Assembly (NCBI GenBank): GCA_965153355.1
Contig: OZ231126.1
Coordinates: forward strand, 47,802,001-47,866,000
Source: Flaccisagitta enflata
Taxonomy: Eukaryota; Chaetognatha; Sagittoidea; Aphragmophora
DNA: 64,000 nucleotides
Reading direction: 5' to 3'
Shown: piece by piece, positions 1 through 10,397 of the stretch
Layout: every line of letters starts with the position of its first letter
Numbering within the stretch: position 1 is the stretch's first letter
Program-made: the position numbers and the translations under genes
The notes under the pieces: generated by a model
Databases searched by the model: none
Told to the model about the DNA's origin: nothing
Seen by the model: the letters and a program-made list of their open reading frames with translations, nothing else

Positions 1-3000
1 GTATCAGTCTCAACCTCTTTAAGATTTAAGAATAAATCTAAAGGTATTTTAGGCTTTTGACCTAAAAAGACAAATTGTGGTGCATACCCAGTTGTCTGAA
101 GCACACTTATATTATAGAAGAAACAGGCCATTGCTAGGGTTACTTCATCCCATTCACTGCCATTGTCTGCGGCCATTTTGTAAATTACTCCTTTTAAGTT
201 TTTGTTGAATCTTTCACTTAAGTTGGAAGTTGGATGATAGGAAGATATGAAGTGCAGTTTAATTGAATTTATTTTGCAAAATTCTCGTAATGCTGGTGAG
301 TCTAACCCATTATCAGTAACTAAGGACTGGCAAAAGCCAAATCTTAAAATATACATTTTTTTAAAAGCTTCAACTATAGTAGCTCCTCTTAGGTCTGGGA
401 TAGCCTGAGCTAGTCCATATCTAGACCAACACTCAATGCCCGTGAGGACAAAAGAGTAGCCTTCTATTGATTCATTACTTAAACGCCCAATAGTATCAAT
501 AAATACTTTTTCATTTGGCTTGGAGGCTGTAATTTGTAAAGGAGGAACATTTCCTGTCCCACGTTGGTCAAACTGTTGACAGATTTTACATCTACTAACT
601 AGTAATTGAAGCTGATTTAGTAAATCAAATACATAATATTTTTCCATTATATTTCTTGCGGTTTTTTCTGCACTGTAGTGACCCATATTGTCATGATAAT
701 GATGATATAGGTCTGGTATCATATCTGGAGGTAATACTATTACTAGTCTATCATCGATTTTCCTCTTTAAGATCTTATCATCTATTTGAAATTTATTTTT
801 ATATTTTACATAACTTTTCAACTCAGGCTCTATTATTTGATTAAACTTCGGAAATTCTCCTTTCTTCAAATATGAAAAGAACTTTTTTATGATTTCAGAT
901 CCTTTTTGAATGGCTGGTATGTCTGTCTGGTCTGTAATTAAATTAATAGCTACCTCTGATCCCGTCGCAAATGTGCTCATCATTGGAAGCCATGAGCGAC
1001 TTGGGTCGACGTCATCTTGTCCATACTGCGCCAGTGCTTCTGACGCCGATAAATCCGGATGTGCTGCTGCTGCTGCTGCTGGTGATGGTAGTGCCGCTGC
1101 TGCGGCTGATGTCGATGCAGCAGAGTGATTTCCTCCAATCCACGGAGCAACGACTGCAGTCGCCGTTGGTGCCATCAAGGTGGCGTTTTTCATCGTCTTC
1201 ATTTTGGGAGCTCTTTTTGTCCACGTGGTCTTTTTCGCCCGCCACCACTCTTTTCTTTTTTCGTTCGCGGTCATTTTGCCTGAAATTGGAAGAATGGTGG
1301 ATAAGTCAGTATTTTCCCCCTTTTTAAGAGTAGGTTCTTCCGAAACTACATTGCACAGTGGGGAGATTTCTTCTGCTTCTGTAGGCAAAATGCGTTTTCT
1401 AATATTTTCCCATGTTTCAGCTGAATGGCGTGATAAACTGTCAACTGGTTTCATATAATTAGAGCTGCCTTTTTTATATATCACAGTAGTATTTTCTTTG
1501 TCTAAGACTGAATCTAAAAACTCAATGAGCCTATGCTGCCTTAGATACTTGCCACTAAAACCTAATTTTAAAGACGTTAATGCCTGGCAATCAATTCTAA
1601 TTATTACCTTTGTAAACCTAAGATAGTAATAAAATTTGCGAATTGCATAGTACAAACCTAATAACTCTCTCTCTGAGCTTCCTGCCTTCCGTTCTGTCTC
1701 ATTGAAAGCTCTACTTCCAAATGCAATTGGTACTTCTAGCCTTTTTATCTTTTTACTAGGTAATTCTATATCTTTTATTTGTGATAGGGAGTAGCCTACG
1801 CCCTCACCAGAAGAATCACAGGTCACTATCATTTCAGTATCATAAGTTGGGTGAGCTAATTGGGTAGCATTAACTATTTGACCTCTGACCTTATCAAAGG
1901 CCTTTGTATGTTCTTCTGTCCAGTAACTTTCAATTCTTTCGGGAAATTCTTTTTTAAGTAGATTATACAAGCATTTTACTGTTAAGCCGTATCCTTCACA
2001 AAAATTTCTATAGTAATTAGTAAACCCCAAAAATCTCATTATTTCCTTTTTTGTTTTAAGTGGCCTGTGCCAATTTTCTAGTACAGCAGTCTTAGATTTT
2101 TCTATGCTTATAAAGCTCTTGTCGGTATATAAGCCTAAAACCATAGTTCCATGTGTAAAAAGTTCTAGTTTATCTAAACGTATTTTAACATTGTATTTAA
2201 CTAGTTTTGAAAAAACTACCTTAAGTACTTTCCAATGAAAATCTGACCCGCCTTCAAAAGTGAAAACGAACCAGTCATCTACATACACGGCGACAAATTC
2301 TCTCACCTTCTTGCCATCAATGACCTCATCAATGCTTTCTACAATTTTGTTCATGCAAACCTGAAAGCTATTTGCACTACAGTACAAACCTTGCACAGTT
2401 CTCACATAAGCTAGATTACCTACATCGTTTGCCGTCGTGGTATGTAGGTACTTAATGCAATCACGATTGACTGCTACTGAGAAAAAACCTTGATTTATAT
2501 CGAATTTTGATAGGAATTCAAATCCTTGCATTTTATTTCTTAGTGTTTCTATAAATGGTAAGTTAGAAGACTGTGGTTTGCATATGGAATTAATCAATCT
2601 TGCGTCAGAAACAAGACGATATCCTTTTAAAGAAGAATAATCATTTTTACCTGGTTTCTTGACTAAAAAATTGCACATTCTGAATGCGCTTGCTTCCTCA
2701 GCCTTAACAAAAACTCCTGCACGGAGCAAATGCTCCTCCATTCTAGCTAATAGTTTTTGTTCTGGTAGGCTTTTCTTATAATTATTCTGGTAGGCACGTT
2801 TATTTTCATGAACCTCAAATTTTGTATTATGGAATTCGTACGGCACGCTGCCGATGTCGTAGTTATGACGCGAAAAACATGGCCTATATTCTTGAATTTC
2901 TTTTCTAACTCTGTTTTGTAAGTTTTTGTCACACATATTTAAATTTAGATCTTTTGAGTCGAGATTGAAAAATTCATAGTCATGGAACTCGTCTATAGGT

Positions 3001-4067
3001 CTTTCTATCTCATCTAAAATCCTGTAAATCGTTTCTGCTTCACTATCTGTTGGCCTTTCCCACACGTATTCAAACTTAGGTTCCATGCATACATCCTCAT
3101 TTTCAATGAACAATTCGGCTAAATTGAACAGTTTCTCACCTTTTCCGCGCTGTTGGGAGCCGCCTTTGAAATGCTGATTGGTCGCTGAACTTGCTTGCGT
3201 GATTGGCATCACCGCCATCGGCGATGCAGACATCGTCGTCGCGTTATTCGTCATTGGCATCGTCGTCGTCGGCATCGTCGTCATCGTCGTCCCCGTTGCG
3301 ATTGGCCTCGTCGACATTGTTGATGCTATTGCCGGCGCTACCGGCGCTACTGGCGTCATCGGCGCCACCACTGTTGTCGGCGGCGTCGCCGTTACTGTCG
3401 TTGACTTCGCTGTTGTTGCCGCTGTTTCTGCTTCTGTTTCTAATGTGTCGAGAAAGTCTTCTATTTCGCGGAAGAGAGTGCTGTCCGGCGTTGCGATTGG
3501 CGAACCCAAAAGCCTTTCTTCATCCTGTATTTGGGGTTTTGGGGGAAATGATTCTTTAATCAATTTGATATGGTCAGAAGAAGGGGATTTGTTTACAAAT
3601 TGTGTATATTTTATTTCACTTTTCCCTGATGGAGCAGAAATGGTTAATGTTTTTGACTCCATGTCGATTTTTGTTTTTAGTTTCTCCATGAGACTCAAAC
3701 CTATAATAGGATAGTCCCAAGCTAGATCTGCATTTACAACGAAAAAGTCAGTTTTTAGATCTATGTCTCCTATTCTAAGTCCAAACAAACCTATCCCCGC
3801 CCCAGGGATGCTATTTCCAGTTGCACCAACTAGATTTATCTCATTATTTAACGGTTTCAAATCAATTGCAAAATGTTTCTCTTTTTCAGAAATAAGTGAC
3901 CAATTTGAGCCAGTATCTGCTAAAGCAGTTATTATTTTATCCTTAAATCCTGTCTTTCTAAGGGTGATCTTTATAAAGATCCCCTTTTTACCCAATTTAT
4001 TAATATTATCTTGATTATTTCTGTCTTTTACTTCTGCCCAGAGTCTTTGAAGTTCTGGCCTCGATAG
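1..4067 (-). CDS. Retroelement pol: protease, RT, RNase H, integrase (3' end cut)
   Basis: One frame is open from the frameshift site to the window edge, more than 1,350 codons. An aspartic protease has its DTG at 3917-3909. A low-complexity Thr/Ala/Pro linker (about 3440-3180) precedes the reverse transcriptase, whose YVDD catalytic box is at 2285-2274. RNase H follows (D in TCDSS; E in SSERELLGL), then an Ala-rich insert (about 1130-1030). The integrase has an H2C2 zinc finger (about 713-575) and catalytic D (497), D (314) and E (215). The order PR-RT-RH-IN identifies Ty3/gypsy (Metaviridae-like) elements. The integrase C-terminus and any downstream ORF lie outside the window. D-to-E spacing is 32 residues, three fewer than the common 35. 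Confidence 0.92.
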
Positions 4068-5785
4068 TTTAAAGAATTTGGGCATCTAGCCTTGATATGA
4101 CCTAGTTTACCACATCGGTAACATTTAGTGTTTGATAAGTCCACAGCTGAAACCTTTTCTTGGGTTTTCTCTTGTTTTTGCAATTCTCTGTCCTGAATAC
4201 CAGCATTATTTCTCCTGTCTTGCCTATCTGGATTGTACATTCTAACTACAGGCAACTTTCCTTTGTAAGGAGTCAAACGTTGTTCTCTTTTTGAAACATT
4301 ATGTGGTTGTTGGTTTCTAATGTTATTCATAGTAATATCATTTCTAGGTTGAGCTTCTAAGATTAGCGAGTTGGACATCGCTTCCTCCATATTTTTTGGC
4401 ATGGAAAGCCTTAAATTAGCTTTTAAAGGATGTGCTAGTCCATCTAAAAACCTAAACAGGACTAGGTTATCAATTGTATTTGGTGGTAGGCCTACAAAGC
4501 ACTGAGTACTTAATCTTTTTAACTCTAGACCATATTCAAAAGCCTTTTCTCCACTTCGTTGCCTTCTTGCATTGAACAATTGCAAGGCTGTGGTCTGATT
4601 GGTTGAACTTACTGCTTTAATGAACAAATCAATAATCTGATTTAGGGTTAGATTTGTATTTTTTGTTTCATCTTCTGTCATAATTGAATCCAAAGTACTA
4701 TAGTAAGGCTCAATTACACTTGTACTAAGTCTGGCTAGTCCCTTTGCCTTTTTGACTTCTCCTGCGCTAAAAGCGCGTTTTACTATTTTGCCCCATGTCT
4801 CCACTGGGAGAGACGCAGAGCCAGTATACTTAGGAATCTGAATAGCACTGGGTGACTCTACTTTTACGGACACTTCATCTCCTTCTACTTCTATTTCTTG
4901 AGCTGGAGCTGCTTGTTTTGCGGAAGGTTGGGCGTTACTACTATTGCCACTACTGCTGCTACTATTGCCACTATTGTTGCTACTATTAGCAGCAGGGCTT
5001 TCTACAGTAACTGACCTTCTGCTTCTAGATTTAGGAATTTTACTCATCAGATCCTGATTTTCTAACTTTAACCTTGCTATCTCAGCTTTCATTTTTTTTA
5101 TCTCACTACCGCTATTGTTATTAGTCGCGACTCTCACCTCTTCAGTCATGCTTGATGGACTACTTGATGGACTGCTCGATGTTTCTTCCACGGCCAAGAT
5201 TTTGTCATCTGAGAATAGAACAGTTGGTTCAAAGTTAATTTCCTCTTGAATGGGGAATATTTTTTCTTCATATCTTTTATTTTTGTTTCCCACATTCACA
5301 ACCAAATCGAAGTGATCTGCTTTCATTTCTTCAAGTTTTAAGAATGTGATTAACCTATTTATATTGTACATCTCATCGTGACTTATGTCCAAATAGGAAG
5401 CTCCACTCAATATCTCAGAGAATTCACTAGCACCAAGATCTCTGAAGATTATTTTTTCTTCATGGATTCCCTTTTGCAGGTCTAAATAGCCTGGGAAACC
5501 GTCATTTGGTGATTTATACCCTTTTCTGTAGGCCTCAATTGTGTTCATGATTGGTTTGTCTTGTTTTTGAAAGATATTATCTAAGTCGGTTACCTTGGTC
5601 ATTTTTTCGTTAAAATCTAATCTAATTATTTGCATATTATGGTCATCATTGCATTTTCGATGACAACAGCTAACCATTTTGTTTTTTATGATAAAACGTA
5701 TGTCATCTTCTCCACACACTTTAAAATTGAAAGCTGTGACATGTTCTCCTTCGTTACATTTATCGAAACAGTAGCAAGTTTTCAC
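4028..5785 (-). CDS. Retroelement gag (nucleocapsid with CCHC knuckle)
   Basis: This 585-codon frame encodes a Gag-type structural protein. The N-terminal third is cysteine-rich, then comes a Ser/Asn/Pro-rich linker and a retrotransposon-gag-like helical domain (about residues 345-470, with the Q-R-x-G-E, F-x-x-L and leucine spacing of that family). A zinc knuckle follows: C555, C558, H563, C568 (CX2CX4HX4C). The frame opens after a TAA at 5806-5804. There is no ATG before residue 37 (5677), so either translation starts there or the frame is entered from ORF4 by a +1 (or -2) shift at the A7 run 5805-5799. The protein ends in TAA at 4028, 37 nt after a -1 slippery heptamer that gives access to pol. 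Confidence 0.88.
   Translation of the reverse strand: MKTCYCFDKCNEGEHVTAFNFKVCGEDDIRFIIKNKMVSCCHRKCNDDHNMQIIRLDFNEKMTKVTDLDNIFQKQDKPIMNTIEAYRKGYKSPNDGFPGYLDLQKGIHEEKIIFRDLGASEFSEILSGASYLDISHDEMYNINRLITFLKLEEMKADHFDLVVNVGNKNKRYEEKIFPIQEEINFEPTVLFSDDKILAVEETSSSPSSSPSSMTEEVRVATNNNSGSEIKKMKAEIARLKLENQDLMSKIPKSRSRRSVTVESPAANSSNNSGNSSSSSGNSSNAQPSAKQAAPAQEIEVEGDEVSVKVESPSAIQIPKYTGSASLPVETWGKIVKRAFSAGEVKKAKGLARLSTSVIEPYYSTLDSIMTEDETKNTNLTLNQIIDLFIKAVSSTNQTTALQLFNARRQRSGEKAFEYGLELKRLSTQCFVGLPPNTIDNLVLFRFLDGLAHPLKANLRLSMPKNMEEAMSNSLILEAQPRNDITMNNIRNQQPHNVSKREQRLTPYKGKLPVVRMYNPDRQDRRNNAGIQDRELQKQEKTQEKVSAVDLSNTKCYRCGKLGHIKARCPNSLNYRGQNFKDSGQK
4038..4073 (-). other. Programmed -1 frameshift site between gag and pol
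   Basis: The heptamer TTTAAAC (4073-4067) lies in the gag frame as T-TTA-AAC, the classic X-XXY-YYZ form. After an 8-nt spacer comes a hairpin with stem CCAGA (4058-4054) and TCTGG (4042-4038) and an 11-nt loop. A shift here moves into the pol frame, which is open from this point to the window edge. Whether the hairpin extends into a pseudoknot was not determined. Confidence 0.85.
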
Positions 5786-8700
5786 AGTTTTGATATTGTT
5801 TTTTTATTTTATATAAAAGAATGCCATCTCCTGGTCTTATGTATTTTCTTATTTCTTTAATCACTCCGTTTTTGTCAAATGTTAGTCCTAGTTTTATGTC
5901 ATAATGAGAGTTAGAAAATGACAGATACTCATTTTGGTGTGTGTCGGCAATTTCTGCCATTTCTTTAAAACCCAGGGTAAACACATCACCATCTCCAGTA
6001 AAACTCGTCACACTTCTTTTCATCTTACTAAAAGGGTGTTTTTTAGAAACTAAAGGAAAATTCTTCAGCTCTAATATATGCCCCTTTTCAGTTGCCTTGA
6101 ACCCTAACATCATCAAATCAAAACTGTCCTCATACATAGTTGGCAATTTCTCAGCTAATTGAGGTTCCGGTTTTTCATGATAGAATGTTTCCTTCTTCCC
6201 AACGGGACTTTTGTTTTTTCTAGTTCCTTCGATCCTTTTAACACGCCCTCTCTGGTTTCTATACACAACTATGCGATTGTTGTCTCTTATATGGTCGTAA
6301 CGGTAATCACCACTTTTCTTTATACTTTTGGACGTTCTGTCCAAGTATTGTTCTATTGTCTCTTTTGAGTTCAGTGTCTCTATTTTTCCTCTTTCAATTT
6401 CATCACAAATCACACTGATAACTTCATCTTTACCATAGTCCTCCTCTCTTCCCCTCTGATCTTGATCACTGACCCTATCTTTTCCCCTCTGATCTTGATC
6501 ACTGCCCTTATCAAGATCTGCGATATGATTTATTTGACTCAAATAACTTTTATTTTCTATTGGTTTAACACAATCACAGGTTCGAGTGATACATTTTGAA
6601 ATATCAGTGTCTTGAGATTTGATTTCCTCAGGTTTCATTTTTTCAGCTCCTGTCATTGAACGGAAAAAGATTTCTTGATCTAGATCATTGGTTAAATCCG
6701 TGATTTTATGAAATTTTCCCCTAAAAAAGTCGTAATTAGGCGAGAGGTCAGGGGTCATTGACCTTGAGGGAAAGATTTTGAAATCTGCAGGTTCAAGTTT
6801 CAGTTGTTTCATTGGTTGATTAATGAAATATATATTTATATCTCCACCTTTGCTCTTTTCCACGACCAAAAACATTTCATGAACAACATTGCTTTTACCA
6901 TCTATCTGAAATTGCTCATAAAATTGATGAAACTTAACTAGTTTATCATTTACAAAAATGTGTTGTAATAGACCATTACGGAAAAATTTCATAGTGATAT
7001 CCATAGTCTTTAACCAAGTCTTATCGATTTTTATTTGGGTTTTATAGCTGTACTTATTTGTTATAATATCCTTGAAGTCATTCGTTTCATTATTTTCTTC
7101 CCATTTTTTAATCAGGTTTTCTGTCACAACTGGTCTAACTTGACCCTCTTTCTCATAAATCTCAATTTTTACCCCCTTTCCATCATTAGCAGTTTTTGCA
7201 GTGTAACGGAAAGGCTTGTAGATGTCTTCAGTAGCTCGTGTTTTGTATAAATATTCATTTTTATGATTTTTAGATGTAAAAGTGTAATCTGTTATTCCTA
7301 ACCTTTCTTGGCCCTTAATGATAAACACGTCTGAAATGCTATCCTTAACCTTTTGTTTTAAGACCTCCCAGTCGTCTTCTGGGTCCCCGCTTTGTTCTAC
7401 AAAAATATTATCTTTGGTCAAACAAATTAAGTCCTTTTGATCTAGGTTGGTTTCCATTTTAGAATTGAACTTATTGATTAATTTTAGGTCCTCATGAAAC
7501 TTATAATCAAACACGATTTGGGGTCTCATTTTAGGAAGTTTTGCGAATTTCCAATTTAATTGTCCTTTAAATGTGTCTAAAAATAGCTCCGCGCAGTCAT
7601 TTTTTCCAGAGTTCGGTTCTTTTGTTTTTTGTCTTATGATTTTTTCACAGATTGGTTTTTGTTCAAATTCCATATTTTCGTCGTCTCGATATTCGTTCAC
7701 ATCTTTTATTGCCATAACTTCTAGGTCATGGTTTAGAGATTCATTGATTTCCATTTCTTCCCTTTTTTCGTTCTCTTGTTTACCATGATTATGATTATTT
7801 GGACTGACTTCATTTTTATCATTGTTTTTATTTTCAAGCTCCTCATTATCACAATTATCATCATGATTTTTGTCGTAATCAAGTCCATCATCATGATCGG
7901 CTTCATACTCACGCTCGTCACAATGATCACCGCCGTTATCATTTACAGTGTCATTTCCACGATCTTCACTATCATCGCCAGGACTGTCATCACCTTCATT
8001 GCCACATTCATCTTGATCATCATCATAGTTATCACCATCATAGCCGTGACTGTCATCATGATCATCACCATCATCATTGTGATTATCATCATAATCATCA
8101 CCGTCATAGCTGTGACTATCATGATTATCATCACGACCACTATCATCATTTCCATCATCCTGGTCACTGTCATCATCTCCATCATTTTCACTATCATCAC
8201 TTTCACCGGAATAATCATCATCATCCCAATCATCATCCTCTGAGTAGTAAGTATCTGAGTCATAACTCTCATTGACTCCTTCTACTATGTCTTCCTCATT
8301 GATAGTGTGTAGCAATCTGTAGTCTAAACTGGATAACGGGATTTCCTCACTTCTTTCTTGTGCGTTCATGACTACGTATCTGCAATTCAAATTCCATTTA
8401 GCATGTTCTGTGAACGGGTCATCATCTGCCTTCCAACAGCTAAGACGAAGCTTGCAACCTACACACACTACTTTGTCTTCTATATAATTTAAGGAGGAAC
8501 AAAAACAGTTAGGCTCATGGTTAATTAAACTTGGTGGGTAATAGGTTTTCAAAAAACCCATGGATGCTAAAGTTACTGGGTTAGAGAGTTTTCCTGCGGG
8601 CCATTTACTCTTTTGAAAGCTCTTTATCCTTCGGGCCCTGTTGAAGAGTTCTGTTGTTTTATTCCCAAATGTCACAAACTTAGTCCTTCTTTTCTTCCCT

Positions 8701-10125
8701 TCTAAACATGCCCATATCTCAACGGGATGAGTGAAAAAACCTTGACTTACAGTCATTCCATCTTCATATCTTTTTATCGCGTCAACCCATTCTTTCCTAG
8801 GCTTTTCAGGGACATGAGTCAGAAACCTTGATACTAACTCTGCTGCTTCCCCACATGCAAGAGCCTCATCCTCTTTGTCAGGATAATTATCAATTTGATG
8901 TTCACAGAACTTCGTTCCAACATTCTCAACTTCATTCTCATAGATACATGCATTCTCACACAGCATTCCTTCCACGTGATTCGCACAGTATACGTGTTCC
9001 GCACAGTACTTTTCTGACGCAATGATGTCTGCTATCTGGTTTGTTAGTTTGTTTATCTCGTCTTCCTTCTTTACGTAAGGGAGTAAATATTTTGGGAAAT
9101 CATCTTGAAATTCACTTTTTATCTTTTGTAAATGTCTTAATACTTTTGTCATGACTGGCCTCGGGTCGGCTGGAATGGCCATGTCCTCGATAATAGGTAA
9201 TGTTAAACCTGGGATCCCGAGATGCAATCCAGATAAAAAGAAAACCCCATAGTAAGAGCCAAGTTGTTGGCGCCTGATGCGTACTATCTGAGCCGGTTCA
9301 AAGAAACCCTTAGCAGATAGGCTATCTTTTTTCAAACTTGGATTTAGGTACCAAAATTCCCCTAAGTGATCGACATAAGAACCTACGTTTAGAGTAGGCA
9401 AAAATGTTGGCTCTTGACAAACAAAACATCGACATTCCTTTGCATGTATTTTTTCCCCATAGACTACCCTTTTGTCTTCCATGCCTTTTGCTAAACCAGC
9501 CAGCTCGAGGGCTCTTGATATGTTATATTGAGTTAAGGTTTGGTTTCTTTTTTTCTCACTAATTGGGATATTTTCATAAATTTCTTCAAAATTATTGGCA
9601 GAGCCACTAGAGCGATATTCTACTCTGCCCATATTCCAATTATTCCTGTTGCTAAATTCATATAATTCCTGCAACTCTTTACTGTCTAGAAGTAAAGGCA
9701 TTACTAACCGTTTAGGTTTGATTCCATGCTGGATCCTGAAAATTTTTTCTTGCGGGATGTTAGTTGTACTTTCGTTGGTCTTAGTTTGATTTTGATTTTC
9801 ACAATTGTTTTTACTTAAATTTCGTTCGTTGCAGTTGATTTCATTTATTATTGTTTTTAATTTGGAAATAATTTTATGCGTAATTGCGATCAAGTCCTTC
9901 GTTTGTATTTCTTTAACGCCCTTAACGCATTCTGATATGAGATTCACTTCTTTAGCATCATTCGAGGTCAGGTCGTCTCCTTCAGACATCGTTAAAATCT
10001 TAATCTCTAAATTTTGTAAGTCAGTAAAGATCTCGTCTGGATTTGGGTTTTGTGATTCCCAGTGATGCGGAACATTAGAACACGAGTCCTCTGAATGCGT
10101 TGTATACGGCTGTTGTTGTTCATGC

Positions 10126-10218
<93 letters not shown>

Positions 10219-10397
10219 AACAAAACGATTAATCGATTCACATTTTGAAAATTTGGTTCATCGGCGAAAATTGTTGATATTGTTTGTATTGTTGTAGTCA
10301 CTACTTCTTGAGCGTATTGGCTGCAAGATTGCATTTGCAGCTCAGTGGCTTTTGCGTCTGCCACTCTTTGAAGAAGCTCCAGACTTTTCTCTGCCAC
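5760..10397 (-). CDS. Retroelement ORF4 with poly-Q, BIR domain and acidic tract
   Basis: The open frame of about 1,545 codons follows a TGA at 10400-10398. The first codon is GTG, the first ATG is at 10334, and both lie inside the end of ORF3. Residues are counted from the GTG. In order: a helical N-terminus; a run of about 32 glutamines, nearly all CAA (about 60-91); a Cys/His-rich stretch; a BIR domain (about 588-674); a strongly acidic Asp/Glu/Asn/His tract (about 706-870); an uncharacterised mixed region; and a short duplicated SDQDQRG motif. The BIR match includes R/S-F, W-P, LA-GF and the zinc ligands C645, C648, H665 and C672 in exact CX2CX16HX6C spacing. BIR domains are known from inhibitors of apoptosis. 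No RING is visible. The end overlaps the gag frame at an A7 run. Confidence 0.75.
8376..8636 (-). other. BIR (baculovirus IAP repeat) domain inside ORF4
   Basis: The translated segment has the whole BIR signature: an N-terminal arginine helix ending in SF, W-P, P-x-x-LA-x-x-GF, and D-x-V-x-C-x-x-C. It continues with W, DDPF, EHAKW and a final cysteine. The zinc ligands are at 8465 and 8456 (Cys codons), then His 17 codons on and Cys 7 codons after that. In known IAPs this fold binds caspases or IAP-binding-motif peptides, while in survivin-like proteins it serves mitosis. Whether this copy binds either is not predictable here. Confidence 0.85.
10125..10218 (-). repeat. (CAA)n microsatellite coding poly-glutamine
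   Basis: About 31 uninterrupted CAA triplets on the minus strand, in frame in ORF4. Length changes by whole units would keep the frame. A His-Glu-Gln-Gln-Gln tail follows the run. Confidence 0.9.

Noticed and set aside
3178-3714. 178-codon plus-strand frame
   Set aside because: It mirrors the triplet-rich pol linker on the minus strand; its Val/Ile/Ala composition comes from the ATC/GTC repeats.
7776-8272. Met/Ile-rich frames on both strands
   Set aside because: Shadows of the GAT-rich acidic tract of ORF4 in other frames.
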